A stretch of DNA of 64,000 nt from JACVRU01 sp040902725 (GCA_040902725.1 JBBDWU010000009.1:132176-196175); one strand, 5' to 3'; shown: positions 28,245 to 38,326, numbered from the stretch's first letter. A program made the numbers and translations. The notes: generated by a model from the sequence alone, not told the origin.

Positions 28245-28271
28245 CTATCCGAGAAGCAGCTCCTTCACCAT
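28245..28271 (-). CDS. leaderless leucine-rich leader peptide MVKELLLG of leuS
   Basis: Eight codons from ATG 28271: Met-Val-Lys-Glu-Leu-Leu-Leu-Gly then TAG. The three consecutive Leu codons are CTG, CTT and CTC, all different. The ATG lies about 5 bases after a -10-like hexamer (28276-28281), so the mRNA would begin at or near the start codon, as in actinobacterial leaderless genes. The peptide sits between the promoter and the attenuator hairpin, as expected when ribosome stalling at Leu codons senses charged tRNA-Leu. A 10-codon version from ATG 28277 would overlap the -10 box. Confidence 0.6.
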   Translation of the reverse strand: MVKELLLG

Positions 28272-28275
28272 ATTC

Positions 28276-28305
28276 ATGCTACCGACACTTCGACGGTCGT
28301 GTCAG
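28276..28305 (-). promoter_or_regulatory. leuS promoter
   Basis: On the minus strand, CTGACA (28300-28305) and TAGCAT (28276-28281) are separated by 18 bases, close to the SigA consensus. The predicted start falls at about 28269-28271, within the osmC-leuS gap and upstream of the leader peptide and terminator. Confidence 0.55.
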
Positions 28306-28336
28306 GCGTCGCGACCGCGACGCTCCCGTAGAGCGG

Positions 28337-28696
28337 TCACCTGCCCTTGAAGCGCTCGACGAGGCGCGCGGCTTCGTCGTCGGTCACGCCCTCGAGCTGG
28401 AGCCGCAGGCGCACCGAGTTGAAGACGGTGACGTCCTCGCGCACCGGGTTCTCCCGATCGAGGTGGCCCTCGATCTCGGCCCGGACGGCACTCGGCGAGG
28501 GCTCGAACGACTGGATGAGCTCGACCGCGCAGGCCGCGATCCCTGCGAGGAAGGCCTCGGCCGGCGTCAGCTCCTCGCCCGGCGCGCCGTTCGCGACCGG
28601 GCCGTCGATGACGAAGTGGTGCTCGCGCGCCGCGCAGAGGACGCGGCCGAGGACGTCGGTCGAGCGGGCCCGAACGTCGTACCGGATCGCTGGCAC
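28337..28696 (-). CDS. OsmC-family protein
   Basis: A 119-residue OsmC-like protein. The C-terminal half carries EAFLAGIAACAVELI with the conserved peroxidatic-type Cys, then a region with VRLRLQLEGVTDDEAARLVE. An earlier Cys lies in VLCAAREHHFVIDGP. Members reduce organic hydroperoxides or have unknown roles. I choose GTG 28696 (VPAIRYDVRARS); a longer upstream frame overlaps lysA and is low-complexity. It is divergent from lysA with 22 bp between starts. Confidence 0.8.
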   Translation of the reverse strand: MPAIRYDVRARSTDVLGRVLCAAREHHFVIDGPVANGAPGEELTPAEAFLAGIAACAVELIQSFEPSPSAVRAEIEGHLDRENPVREDVTVFNSVRLRLQLEGVTDDEAARLVERFKGR

Positions 28697-28718
28697 GGCG
28701 CGAGGATAACGTGCCCTC

Positions 28719-29978
28719 GTGCTCGATCTCTTCCCCGACAGCGCCGCCACCGACCAAGGCGAGCTGGCGCTCGGCGGCGTCCGCGCAACCGCGCTCGCGG
28801 ACGAGTTCGGCACCCCGCTCTACGTCTACTGCGAGCAGACCATCCGCGCCCAGGCGCGCGCCTACCGCGCGGCGGCCCCGGACGCGCTCGTGGCCTACGG
28901 CTCGAAGGCGTTCCCGAACCTCGCCGTGCTCGAGCTGCTCGCCGAGGAGGGCCTCGGCGCCGACGTCTCGACGCTCGGCGAGCTCGAGCTGGCGCGCCGC
29001 GCGGGGATCCCCGGCGAGCGGCTGGTCGTCCACGGCAACAACAAGTCGGACGAGGAGCTGCGCGCGGCGGCGGAAGCGCGCGCCGCCTTCGTCGTGCTCG
29101 ACTCGCCGGACGAGGTGGAGCGCGCAGCTGCCGCGGGCGTCGAGCGGGTGCTCGTCCGGGTCACGTCCGGCATCGAGGCGGACACGCACGAGGCGATCCG
29201 CACCGGCACCCACGGCTCGAAGTTCGGACTGACACCGGAGGACGCCGTCGAAGCCCTGCGCGCCGCGGCGGCGGCCGGCCTCGATCCCGCCGGGCTCCAC
29301 GTCCACGTCGGCTCGCAGCTGCTCGACACCCAGGCCGCGCGGATGACGGTCGAGTGGCTCGGGGCCTTCGCGGCCGTCTGCGCCGCCGAGCTCAACGGCT
29401 GGCAGCCGGCGGTCGTCGACCTCGGCGGCGGGCTGGGCGTACGCCATGTGGAGGACGAGGAGGCGCCGTCCGTCGAGGAGTTCGCCGGCGAGCTGCTGCG
29501 CCGGCTCGAGCGCGCCTGGGAGCTGCACGGGCTGGCGAGGCCGCTGGTCGTGCTCGAGCCCGGGCGGTCGATCGTCGGCCGGGCCGGGGTGGCGCTCTAT
29601 CGCGTCGGCAGCGTCAAGCGGGCCGGCGACACGACGACGTGGGTGGCCGTCGACGGCGGCATGTCGGACAACCCGCGCCCGCAGCTCTACGGGGCTCGCT
29701 ACACGGCGGTGATCGCGGGGCGTCCCGAGGAGCTGGGCGAGCACGCCTACGCCGTCACCGGCAAGCACTGCGAGGAGGAGATCCTGATCCGGCGGGTCCT
29801 CCTCCCCGAGCCCCGCCGCGGTGACGTCCTCGCGATCCCCGCCGCCGGCGCGTACACACTCGCCATGAGCTCGAATTACAACCTCGTCCCCCGCCCGGCG
29901 GCGGTGCTCGTCGGCGACGGCGACGCGCGCCTCATCCGCCGACGGGAGACCCTGGACGACATGGTCGGATTAGGCTGA
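28719..29978 (+). CDS. lysA: diaminopimelate decarboxylase
   Basis: A 419-residue PLP enzyme that makes L-lysine from meso-diaminopimelate. The PLP Lys is in VAYGSKAFPN, followed by HGNNKSDEEL, GLHVHVGSQ, GGGLGV, EPGRSIVG, the active-site Cys in GKHCEEE and YNLVPRPA near the C terminus. Start GTG 28719, close behind a TAACGT-like box, so transcripts may be nearly leaderless. It is not with other lysine genes here. Confidence 0.95.
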   Translation: MLDLFPDSAATDQGELALGGVRATALADEFGTPLYVYCEQTIRAQARAYRAAAPDALVAYGSKAFPNLAVLELLAEEGLGADVSTLGELELARRAGIPGERLVVHGNNKSDEELRAAAEARAAFVVLDSPDEVERAAAAGVERVLVRVTSGIEADTHEAIRTGTHGSKFGLTPEDAVEALRAAAAAGLDPAGLHVHVGSQLLDTQAARMTVEWLGAFAAVCAAELNGWQPAVVDLGGGLGVRHVEDEEAPSVEEFAGELLRRLERAWELHGLARPLVVLEPGRSIVGRAGVALYRVGSVKRAGDTTTWVAVDGGMSDNPRPQLYGARYTAVIAGRPEELGEHAYAVTGKHCEEEILIRRVLLPEPRRGDVLAIPAAGAYTLAMSSNYNLVPRPAAVLVGDGDARLIRRRETLDDMVGLG

Positions 29979-29983
29979 CCCCG

Positions 29984-30910
29984 ATGCGAAGGTCGACGGG
30001 CATCCTCTGCGTCGCAGCGGCCGCGGCCCTCTGGGGGACGGACGCGCTCTTCCGGAAGCCGCTCGCCGACTCGACGAGCGTCGCCACGATCGTCTTCGGC
30101 GAGCACCTCGTCCTCGCGGCGATCACCCTGCCGCTGCTCGTCCCGGCGCTGGCGGCGGTGTGGCGGCTCGGCTGGCGCTTCGTGCTGGCGGCGGTGGCGA
30201 TCGGGGCCGGGGCGTCGGCGGTCGCGACGATCCTCTTCACCCAGGCTTTCGTCGAGAGCGCCAGCCCGATCACCCCCGTCGTCCTGCAGAAGGTGCAGCC
30301 GATCGTCGCGGTCATCGGGGCTTGGATCATCCTCCGCGAGCGCCCGCGGCCTCGCTTCGGCTTCTACCTCGTGGCCGCGCTCGCGGGCGCGTGGCTCATC
30401 GCCTTCCCCAGCCCGACGGGCGGCGTCGCGGAGAACTGGAGCGCCTCGGCGAGGCCGGTGCTCTTCGCGCTCGGCGCGGCGTGCCTGTGGGCCTTCGGAA
30501 CCGTGCTGGGCCGCTACCTGATGCGCCGCATGCGCTTCCAGCACGTCACGACGCTCAGGTTCGCGTTCGGGCTGCCCGCGAGCGGAATCGCCCTCCTCGT
30601 CCTGGGCGGGCCCGCCGTCGCGTCCGCGCGCGACTCGCTCTGGATCGCGGTCCTCGCCCTCGTCACCGGCTTGATTGCGCTCAGCCTCTACTACTACGGG
30701 CTTCGCGTGACCCCGGCGATCCCGGCGTCGCTGGCCGAGCTCGCCTTCCCGGTCACCGCGGCTCTCGTCGGCTACCTCGCGTTCGACGCCACGCTCAGCT
30801 CGACCCAATGGCTGGGCGTGGCCGTGACGACGACCGTGGTCGCGCTCCTGCCGGCCCGGCCCCGCGACGTGGTGGACGTCGTGCCGGCGCCCGTTGCGGC
30901 GCCGGCCTAG
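29984..30910 (+). CDS. EamA-family (DMT superfamily) transporter
   Basis: 308 residues with ten hydrophobic helices in two EamA repeats (ALWGTDALFRKPLA in the first; ACLWAFGTVLGRYLM in the second; SLYYYGLRVTPAIPASLAEL near the end). It probably exports a small metabolite or amino acid. It starts 6 bases after lysA, so it is likely co-transcribed; a lysine-related substrate is only a guess from that position. Confidence 0.88.
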   Translation: MRRSTGILCVAAAAALWGTDALFRKPLADSTSVATIVFGEHLVLAAITLPLLVPALAAVWRLGWRFVLAAVAIGAGASAVATILFTQAFVESASPITPVVLQKVQPIVAVIGAWIILRERPRPRFGFYLVAALAGAWLIAFPSPTGGVAENWSASARPVLFALGAACLWAFGTVLGRYLMRRMRFQHVTTLRFAFGLPASGIALLVLGGPAVASARDSLWIAVLALVTGLIALSLYYYGLRVTPAIPASLAELAFPVTAALVGYLAFDATLSSTQWLGVAVTTTVVALLPARPRDVVDVVPAPVAAPA

Positions 30911-30919
30911 ACGTTCCGG

Positions 30920-31138
30920 CTACGGAGCCGGCGGCCCTTCGCGGTAGACGGTCTCCCGCCGCCCGCCCCAGCCGCCCCAGCTCGACCAAAAGATCATCGA
31001 GAGCAGGGCGCCCGCGGCGCCGACGATCAGGAGGATCCAGCCGACCGCTGTGATGTCCAACCCGGCTACCTCGGCCTCGACGGCCCAGACCAGGATGGCT
31101 CCCACGGCGATCAGTATGAGACTTGCTCCGATTCCCAT
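30920..31138 (-). CDS. DUF6458-like small membrane protein
   Basis: 72 residues: MGIGASLILIAVGAILVWAV, then a segment with LDITAVGWILLIVGAAGAL and a C-terminal GGWGGRR tail. Two transmembrane helices with the MGIG start and the TVGWIL-type motif match a small actinobacterial family of unknown function that I recall as DUF6458. Start ATG 31138. Convergent with the EamA transporter. Confidence 0.75.
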   Translation of the reverse strand: MGIGASLILIAVGAILVWAVEAEVAGLDITAVGWILLIVGAAGALLSMIFWSSWGGWGGRRETVYREGPPAP

Positions 31139-31167
31139 AGCGCGAAGTTGCCCGAACCTCCTCGCGG

Positions 31168-31811
31168 TCAAACCCCGCGGACGGGAAGCGGCGTCTCGCC
31201 GTCGCGGTCGACGCGGTAGGCGCCGGCTCCCTCGACCGCGCTGACGACCTCGACCAGCTCGGTGCCCTCGTAGCGGACGCCGGCGTGATCGTCGATCGCG
31301 ATCCCGGGCGGGAAGCCCTCGGCCAGGAGGCGCCGGTATGCCGGCCGCCGGTTCGCCTCGCCGTCGTAGTGCGGGCAGCAAGAGCCGGGGAGCCAACCGA
31401 GACAGTCGAGCCCGTCGAGCTCCTCGCGGAACGAGTCCGTGACCCCGGTCTCGAACCAGCAGATCGCGCCGGCGCTGCCGCCCGCGAGCACGACACCGCG
31501 CTCCCAGGCTTCGCTCAGCACCGAGTCGACGCCGTGCGCGCGCCAGACGGCGAGCATGCTGGCGGTGTTGCCGCCGCCGACGAAGATCACGTCGCGGGAG
31601 AGCAGGTGCTCGCGCCAGTCGGGCCGCGGGATGCCGAAGAGGGCGACGTGGGAGGGCCGGCAGCGGTGGGTCGTGAAGAGGTCGTAGTAACTGGGGAGAT
31701 GCGCCTCGCCCGTCCCCTGTGCGAGCAGGCACACGCTCGGGTCCTCCTTGCCGGTCAGGCCGAGCACGTAGTCGACGAGCAGGCGGACGGGCCCGCCGAG
31801 CGCGAGGATCG

Positions 31812-31815
<4 letters not shown>
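31168..31815 (-). CDS. peptidase S51 (dipeptidase E-like)
   Basis: 215 residues. The nucleophile elbow is GGSAGAICWF, preceded by FVGGGNTASML (glutamine-amidotransferase-like fold), with CPHYDGEANRRP and GIAIDDHAGV further on. Members hydrolyse Asp-X dipeptides or cyanophycin dipeptides. Start ATG 31815 overlaps the stop of the YyaL-like gene (ATGA), so the two are coupled. Confidence 0.88.
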
Positions 31816-33681
<1,866 letters not shown>

Positions 33682-33698
33682 TGCCCCACGATGACAGA

Positions 33699-33784
33699 AG
33701 CCCCGGTGCGGCTACCGGGGCTCCTATCGCTACCCCTCATGGAGAGAGCCGGACGAGCTGCTATTCCGCGGCCCACTCGTCCGG
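33699..33784 (-). ncRNA. structured 5' leader of the YyaL-like gene
   Basis: Two strong hairpins lie in the ~120-base leader. One has a 9-bp stem (CCGGACGAG / CTCGTCCGG, 33749-33757 with 33776-33784) around 18 bases that can fold further. The other has a 9-bp stem (AGCCCCGGT / ACCGGGGCT, 33699-33722, 6-base loop). Neither has a T-run. The spacing and strength suggest a cis-acting RNA, but it matches no riboswitch I can recognise. Confidence 0.4.
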
Positions 33785-33807
33785 GCATGTGGGTTGGGCT
33801 GGACGGA

Positions 33808-33836
33808 ACGCTAGACCCACCGATCGAAAAATGCAA
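33808..33836 (-). promoter_or_regulatory. promoter of the YyaL-like gene
   Basis: On the minus strand, TTGCAT (33831-33836) and TAGCGT (33808-33813) with a 17-base spacer lie in an A/T-rich pocket (33815-33890) that stands out in this GC-rich window. The predicted start is near 33801, giving a leader of about 120 bases. A 6-bp inverted repeat (33841-33862) between it and the upstream gene may be a weak terminator. Confidence 0.5.
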
Positions 33837-33866
33837 GCGGGGTAATTTCACTCAGTATTACCTTCT

Positions 33867-34751
33867 CTATTTTGACTCTCCAATCAAGGGAAAGCCGCCT
33901 GCGCGATAGACGCCGCCCGGCAGCGGCCGGCCGAGCAGCCCCTCCATCCACTCTGCCGTGGCGATCAGCGCCTCGAGATCGACGCCGGTGTCGACCCCTT
34001 CCCGGTGGAGGAGATAGACGACGTCCTCGGTCGCCACGTTGCCGGTCGCGCGGGGCGCGAACGGGCAGCCGCCGAGGCCGCCGACGGAAGCGTCGAGCAC
34101 GACGGCGCCGGCCTCGACCGCGGCCCATGCCGCGGCGACTCCGGTGTGCCGGGTGTCGTGCCCGTGGAAGCCGACGGGCCCGCCGAGCGCCGCGACGTCC
34201 GCGACCAGGCGGCGGACCGCGCCGGGAGTCGCGACGCCGATCGTGTCGGCGAGGACCAGCTCGTCGGCGTCGGTGAGCTGAGCGCAGAGCTCGACGACGC
34301 GCCCGGGATCGACCTCGCCTTCGAAGGGGCAGCCGAACGCCACGCTGACGGTGACCGTGCACGGGCGGTCGGCGGCGGCGAGGATCTGCCGGGTTTGCGC
34401 GAGCGCATCGCCGAGGGAGGCGTTGGCGTTGCGGCGGCTGAAGGACTCAGTCGCGGCGAGCGTGCAGTTGATCCGATCGAGGCTCGTCGCGCGCAGGCGC
34501 TCGAAGCCCTGCTCGTTGAGCACGAGGCCGGAGTACTCGGTGCCTGGGCGGCGCTCGATCGCGGCCACGACCTCCTCCGCGCCGGCCATCTGCGGCACGA
34601 GGTCCGCCCTGACGAAGCTGGCCGCCTCGACGCGCGGCAACCCGGCGGCGGCGAGCCGGTTCACGAGCTCCGCGCGCACGGCGGGGGCGAGCACGTCCGC
34701 CTCGTTCTGAAGGCCGTCCCGCGGCCCCACGTCGCACAGCGTGACCCTCAC
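33867..34751 (-). CDS. hydroxymethylglutaryl-CoA lyase-like enzyme
   Basis: A 294-residue DRE-TIM metallolyase. Metal and substrate residues are in DVGPRDGLQNE and FHGHDTRHTG, with the HMG-CoA lyase signature GGLGGCPFAP(R)ATGN that includes the catalytic Cys. It cleaves HMG-CoA, or a related 3-hydroxy-3-methyl acyl-CoA, to acetyl-CoA and a keto product in leucine catabolism. Start GTG 34751. No other leucine-catabolic genes are near, so the exact acyl-CoA is not certain. Confidence 0.9.
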   Translation of the reverse strand: MRVTLCDVGPRDGLQNEADVLAPAVRAELVNRLAAAGLPRVEAASFVRADLVPQMAGAEEVVAAIERRPGTEYSGLVLNEQGFERLRATSLDRINCTLAATESFSRRNANASLGDALAQTRQILAAADRPCTVTVSVAFGCPFEGEVDPGRVVELCAQLTDADELVLADTIGVATPGAVRRLVADVAALGGPVGFHGHDTRHTGVAAAWAAVEAGAVVLDASVGGLGGCPFAPRATGNVATEDVVYLLHREGVDTGVDLEALIATAEWMEGLLGRPLPGGVYRAGGFPLIGESK

Positions 34752-34893
34752 GAGGCGGAGCGTATCCCGCTCGGCCCGTCACACATCTGGCGCGATCCGG
34801 CGCGCCACACGCGCGAATTTCCGCAGTAGGCTCGAACGTGGGCGGGTGGGCGGGCCACCCTTCTCTCAGGCGGTCGGGCGGCCTGGAGCCCGC

Positions 34894-35289
34894 TCAGACC
34901 TGGTAGGCCGTGACCAGCTTCGGCTCGATCCGGATGATGATCCGGCGCTCGCCTTCCTTGCGCCACGGATACGTGTCGCGGCCGGTGTACTTCTTGGCGA
35001 GCTTGTCGATGTGCTCCTCGGCGCCCTCGCTCACCAACTCCGCCTCGCCGGTGACCGCGAGCCACTTGTACGGGTCGTCCTCGTCGCGCACGTACAGGGT
35101 CACCCGCGGGTCGTTGCGGACGTACTTCTCCTTGTACCGCCCCTCGGCGGTGTTCACGAGCACATGCCCGTCGTCGGCGTCCACCCAGACCGTCGTGAGC
35201 TGGGCGGTCCCGTCGGGCCGCAGCGCCCCCAGCACGCCGTAGTTCGGCTTCCGCAGCAACTCGACCTGGGCCTCCGTCAGCTTCGCCAT
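34894..35289 (-). CDS. PPOX-class (F420- or flavin-dependent) oxidoreductase
   Basis: A 131-residue split-barrel protein of the pyridoxamine-phosphate oxidase fold: LRKPNYGVLGALRPDGTAQL, TTVWVDADDGHVLVNTAEGR, KYVRNDPRVTLYV and a C-terminal RIEPKLVTAYQV. The short form and pattern resemble Rv1155-like F420-binding proteins of actinobacteria. Cofactor and substrate cannot be read from sequence. Start ATG 35289, divergent from the BNR-repeat gene. Confidence 0.85.
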   Translation of the reverse strand: MAKLTEAQVELLRKPNYGVLGALRPDGTAQLTTVWVDADDGHVLVNTAEGRYKEKYVRNDPRVTLYVRDEDDPYKWLAVTGEAELVSEGAEEHIDKLAKKYTGRDTYPWRKEGERRIIIRIEPKLVTAYQV

Positions 35290-35333
35290 CTCGTCCTTCC
35301 TCTCAACGTCTCGACGCGGTAGGTTCTTCCACG

Positions 35334-36392
35334 ATGGGCGTCGTCCTACTCGTGGGCACCCGCAAGGGGCTCTTTCTCGTCCACGGCGACGATTCCCGCT
35401 CGTCGTGGACGGTCGACGAGCCGCTGCTGACCGGCTGGGAGGTCTTCCACACGATCCGCGACCCGCGCGACGGCGCCCTCTACGCCGCCGCCAACAACTT
35501 CGTCTACGGCGCGACCGTCCTCCGCTCCGACGACCTCGGCCAGACCTGGGAGCGCGCGGAAGGCCTCGGACTGCCCGAGGAGTCCGAGCTCAAGCTCGAG
35601 AAGGCCTGGCACGTCGAGCCGGGCTCGAACGGCGAGCTCTACCTGGGCGCGGCGCCGGGCGTGCTCTTCCACTCGGACGACCGCGGCACGACGTGGACGG
35701 TGAACCAGGGCCTGCTCGAGCACCCGACGCGCGAGCGCTGGCAGCCCGGCGCCGGAGGCATGTGCTGCCACTCGATCCAGCTCGACCCGTCGGATCCCCA
35801 GCGGATGTACGTCGGCATCTCGGCCGCCGGCGTCTTCCGGACGGAGGACGGGGGCGAATCGTGGACGCCGCTCAACAAGGACGTCGCCGCCGACTTCATG
35901 CCCGAGAAGTACCCGGAGGTGGGCCAGTGCGTGCACAAGCTGCTCCTCCACCCCGCCCGCCCGGAGCGGCTCTGGCAGCAGAACCACTGCGGCGTCTACC
36001 GCTCCGACGACCGCGGCGAGAACTGGGAGCGGCTCGACGGGAACGGGCTGCCGAGCGGCTTCGGCTTCGGCCTCGCGCTCGACCCCGACGACCCGGACAC
36101 CGCCTTCGTGGTCCCGGAGGAGGCCGACGAGAACCGCGTGACCGCGGGCGGCCGGCTGGGCGTCTACCGCACGCGCGACGCCGGCGCCAGCTGGGAGCTG
36201 CTCACCGACGGGCTCCCTGACCAGGCCTGGACGGGCGTCCTCCGCGAGGGCATGTCGTTCGACGCCGACTCCGTGTACTTCGGCACGCAGGGCGGCTCCG
36301 TCTTCGCGATCGCGGACGGCGACCGGTGGGTGGAGGCCGCCTCCTATCTGCCGCCGATCCTGTCGGTCGAAGCGGCCGAATGGTCCAGGTAG
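35334..36392 (+). CDS. BNR/sortilin-like beta-propeller protein
   Basis: A 352-residue cytosolic propeller without a signal peptide. Asp-box motifs repeat as SDDLGQTW, SDDRGTTW, TEDGGESW, SDDRGENW and TRDAGASW, each preceded by a 'G-V-Y/L' strand. It resembles 'exo-alpha-sialidase' annotations but lacks secretion and catalytic features. The MoaD-like gene starts inside its 3' end, a linkage I recall from other actinobacteria, suggesting a joint function with a sulfur carrier or ubiquitin-like protein. Confidence 0.85.
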   Translation: MGVVLLVGTRKGLFLVHGDDSRSSWTVDEPLLTGWEVFHTIRDPRDGALYAAANNFVYGATVLRSDDLGQTWERAEGLGLPEESELKLEKAWHVEPGSNGELYLGAAPGVLFHSDDRGTTWTVNQGLLEHPTRERWQPGAGGMCCHSIQLDPSDPQRMYVGISAAGVFRTEDGGESWTPLNKDVAADFMPEKYPEVGQCVHKLLLHPARPERLWQQNHCGVYRSDDRGENWERLDGNGLPSGFGFGLALDPDDPDTAFVVPEEADENRVTAGGRLGVYRTRDAGASWELLTDGLPDQAWTGVLREGMSFDADSVYFGTQGGSVFAIADGDRWVEAASYLPPILSVEAAEWSR

Positions 36393-36637
36393 TCCTGCCG
36401 GGCATCCTGGCCGCGCAGGCGGGCGGCCGGAAGCGGTTCGAGCTCGACGCGGCGACGGTCGAGGACGCGCTGCGGGCGCTCCCCGTGGCCGACCTGCTCT
36501 TCGACGAACGGGGCCAGCTCCGCCCGCTCGTGAACGTGTACGTGGACGGCCGGGACATGCGCGAGGACGGGAGCCTGGGAATGGCGCTCGCCGGCGCGTC
36601 GGAAGTCCGGGTCGTCGGCGCCGTGGCCGGGGGCTAG
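36380..36637 (+). CDS. MoaD/ThiS-family ubiquitin-like sulfur carrier
   Basis: 85 residues with the beta-grasp pattern (MVQVVLPGILAAQAGGRKRF, TVEDALRALP, LRPLVNVYVDGRDM) and the diagnostic C-terminal Gly-Gly (VAGG). The tail is activated by an E1-like enzyme to a thiocarboxylate for sulfur transfer, or conjugated. Start ATG 36380 overlaps the BNR gene by 13 bases. No moaE, thiF or molybdopterin genes are nearby. Its TAG overlaps the stop of the convergent lipoprotein. Confidence 0.85.
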   Translation: MVQVVLPGILAAQAGGRKRFELDAATVEDALRALPVADLLFDERGQLRPLVNVYVDGRDMREDGSLGMALAGASEVRVVGAVAGG

Positions 36638-37647
36638 GGAACCGTCGTCGGGATCTCCCCGACCTCGCCGGCGACGATCGAACGGCGGATCTCCTCCACC
36701 CGCTCGAGGTCGGCCGAGGGCGCGTCGCTGCTGACTATCCCGAGGCCCACGCCGTCGTCGGCGAGCCCAAACACGAGATTGCGGCCGCCCTGCCAGGTGC
36801 CGTCGAGGACGCCCTGGATCGTCAGGAAGACCGCCTGGTCGACGCGCTTCAGCGCGCTGGTAAGGATGTGCGGCCCGAGGAACGACTGGTCGGCGTCGAC
36901 GCCGATCCCCCAGACGCCTTTCTCCTTCGCGGCGTCAAGGGCCCCCAACCCACACCCGCCGGCGACCTGGAAGACGATCCGCGACCCGTTTGCGATCTGG
37001 TCGAGGGCGACCTCCTTGCACTTGGCGAGATCGTCCCAGTCCTGCGAGTAGCCGTTCAGCACGGTGATCCCCGGCATCGTGGCCTCGGCCCCGGCCTGGT
37101 AGCCGGCGATGAACCGGTCGACCGGCGGCTCCTTCATGCCGCCGACCGAGCTGATCACGTCGGGCCCGTCCTCGCGCTCCACCGTCAGCGCGGCCAGGGC
37201 GCCGGCGAGGTAGCCGACCTCCTCCTCCTTGAAGAGGAGGCCCACGACGTTCGCCGGCGCGCCCGGGAGCGACGCCTGGTCGACGTCGATGATCACGAAC
37301 TTCGTGTCGGGGAACTGCTGCGCTACCGCCGCCACGGCCTCGCCCTGCGCGAAGCCCACCCCGATGACGACGTCGTAGCCCTCCTCGGCGAGGGACGAGT
37401 GGTTCGGAACGTAGTCGGAGTCCGAGGCCGACTCGATCACGCGGACCTCGGCCCCGAGCTCGCGCTCCGCGCGCTGCACGCCCTCGTGGGCGAGCTGGTT
37501 GAACCCCCGGTCGTTGAGCTGCCCGATGTCGGTCACGAGCCCGACGCGGATCGCCTGCTCCGCCTCCCCGGCCTGCTCCTGGTCGTCCCCGCCGCCACAC
37601 GCAGCGAACAGCAGCACGGCGAGCAACAGGATAGGTTTGCGACTCAC
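36634..37647 (-). CDS. BMP-family substrate-binding lipoprotein
   Basis: About 337 residues. A lipobox (LLLAVLLFAAC) is followed by a GGGDDQEQAGEAEQ linker, then the periplasmic-binding fold with VGLVTDIGQLNDRGFNQLA, YVPNHSSLAEEGYD, VIGVGFAQGEAV and FQVAGGCGLGAL, typical of BMP/Med proteins that bind nucleosides for ABC uptake. No permease or ATPase genes are adjacent, so it is an orphan here. I prefer GTG 37647; the upstream ATG 37668 would overlap the start codon of the divergent Nudix regulator. Confidence 0.88.
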   Translation of the reverse strand: MSRKPILLLAVLLFAACGGGDDQEQAGEAEQAIRVGLVTDIGQLNDRGFNQLAHEGVQRAERELGAEVRVIESASDSDYVPNHSSLAEEGYDVVIGVGFAQGEAVAAVAQQFPDTKFVIIDVDQASLPGAPANVVGLLFKEEEVGYLAGALAALTVEREDGPDVISSVGGMKEPPVDRFIAGYQAGAEATMPGITVLNGYSQDWDDLAKCKEVALDQIANGSRIVFQVAGGCGLGALDAAKEKGVWGIGVDADQSFLGPHILTSALKRVDQAVFLTIQGVLDGTWQGGRNLVFGLADDGVGLGIVSSDAPSADLERVEEIRRSIVAGEVGEIPTTVP

Positions 37648-37666
37648 GGGCGAAAACCACCCTACC

Positions 37667-38326
37667 ATGCCGCTCAGCCACTTCGTCCTCGCCGCCGTCC
37701 TCCAGGTCCGGAACGACCGCCTCCAGGTCTTGCTGTGGGAGCGCGCGCGCGAGCCGTTCGCCGGAGCCTGGGCCCTCCCGGGCGGCCCCCTCGGCAGCGA
37801 CGAGGCGCTCGAGGCATCGATCCGGCGCCAGCTCGCGGCGAAGGTGGACGTCCGAGAGGTCGCTCATCTCGAGCAGCTCGAGACCCTGAGCCAGCCAGGC
37901 AGGCAGCTCACCACCGCGTACCTGGGCCTCGTGCCGGTCGGCGTCGATCCGAACGTACCCGAGGACACGGCCTGGCACGCCTTCGGCGATCTGCCGGCGA
38001 CGGCGTTCGACCACGGAGCGATCGCGCTGGCGGCGCGGGAGCGCCTGCGCGCGAAGCTGTCCTACACGAACATCGCCTTCGCCCTCGCCCCCGACGAGTT
38101 CACGATCTCGGAGCTCCGCGACGTCTACGAGGCAGCGCTCGGCCACCGCGTCACGACGACGAACCTCCAGCGGGTGCTGCTCCGCCGCGGCGTTCTCGCC
38201 CCCACGGGGGCGCGGCGGGAGCCGGGGCGGAGCGGCGGCAGGCCGGCCGCCGTGTTCCGCTACCGCTCGCGAAGCCTCGAGGTGACCGACCCGTTCGCGG
38301 TTCTCCGCCCGCCGCCCGAGCGGTGA
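37667..38326 (+). CDS. NrtR-like regulator with a degenerate Nudix domain
   Basis: 219 residues. The N-terminal Nudix fold (LQVLLWERAREPFAGAWALP) has a Nudix box reading GGPLGSDEALEASIRRQL, in which the REUxEE core is lost, so it should bind but not hydrolyse a nucleotide. The C-terminal winged helix runs FTISELRDVYEAALG to LQRVLLRRGVLAPTG. This is the NrtR layout (ADP-ribose-sensing repressor of NAD genes). Start ATG 37667. Target genes are not obvious; the divergent BMP lipoprotein is a candidate. Confidence 0.83.
   Translation: MPLSHFVLAAVLQVRNDRLQVLLWERAREPFAGAWALPGGPLGSDEALEASIRRQLAAKVDVREVAHLEQLETLSQPGRQLTTAYLGLVPVGVDPNVPEDTAWHAFGDLPATAFDHGAIALAARERLRAKLSYTNIAFALAPDEFTISELRDVYEAALGHRVTTTNLQRVLLRRGVLAPTGARREPGRSGGRPAAVFRYRSRSLEVTDPFAVLRPPPER

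Noticed and set aside
25224..28331. Very long open frame (over 1000 codons) antisense to leuS
   Set aside because: It mirrors the codon periodicity of leuS in GC-rich DNA; composition is Arg/Ala/Gly-rich with no domain, and leuS is certain.
29876..30808. Arg/Glu-rich open frame antisense to lysA and the EamA transporter
   Set aside because: Shadow frame with biased composition and no recognisable domain; the plus-strand genes are well supported.
33699..33784. tRNA gene in the hairpin-rich leader
   Set aside because: No cloverleaf, T-loop GTTCRANNC or CCA-type acceptor on either strand.
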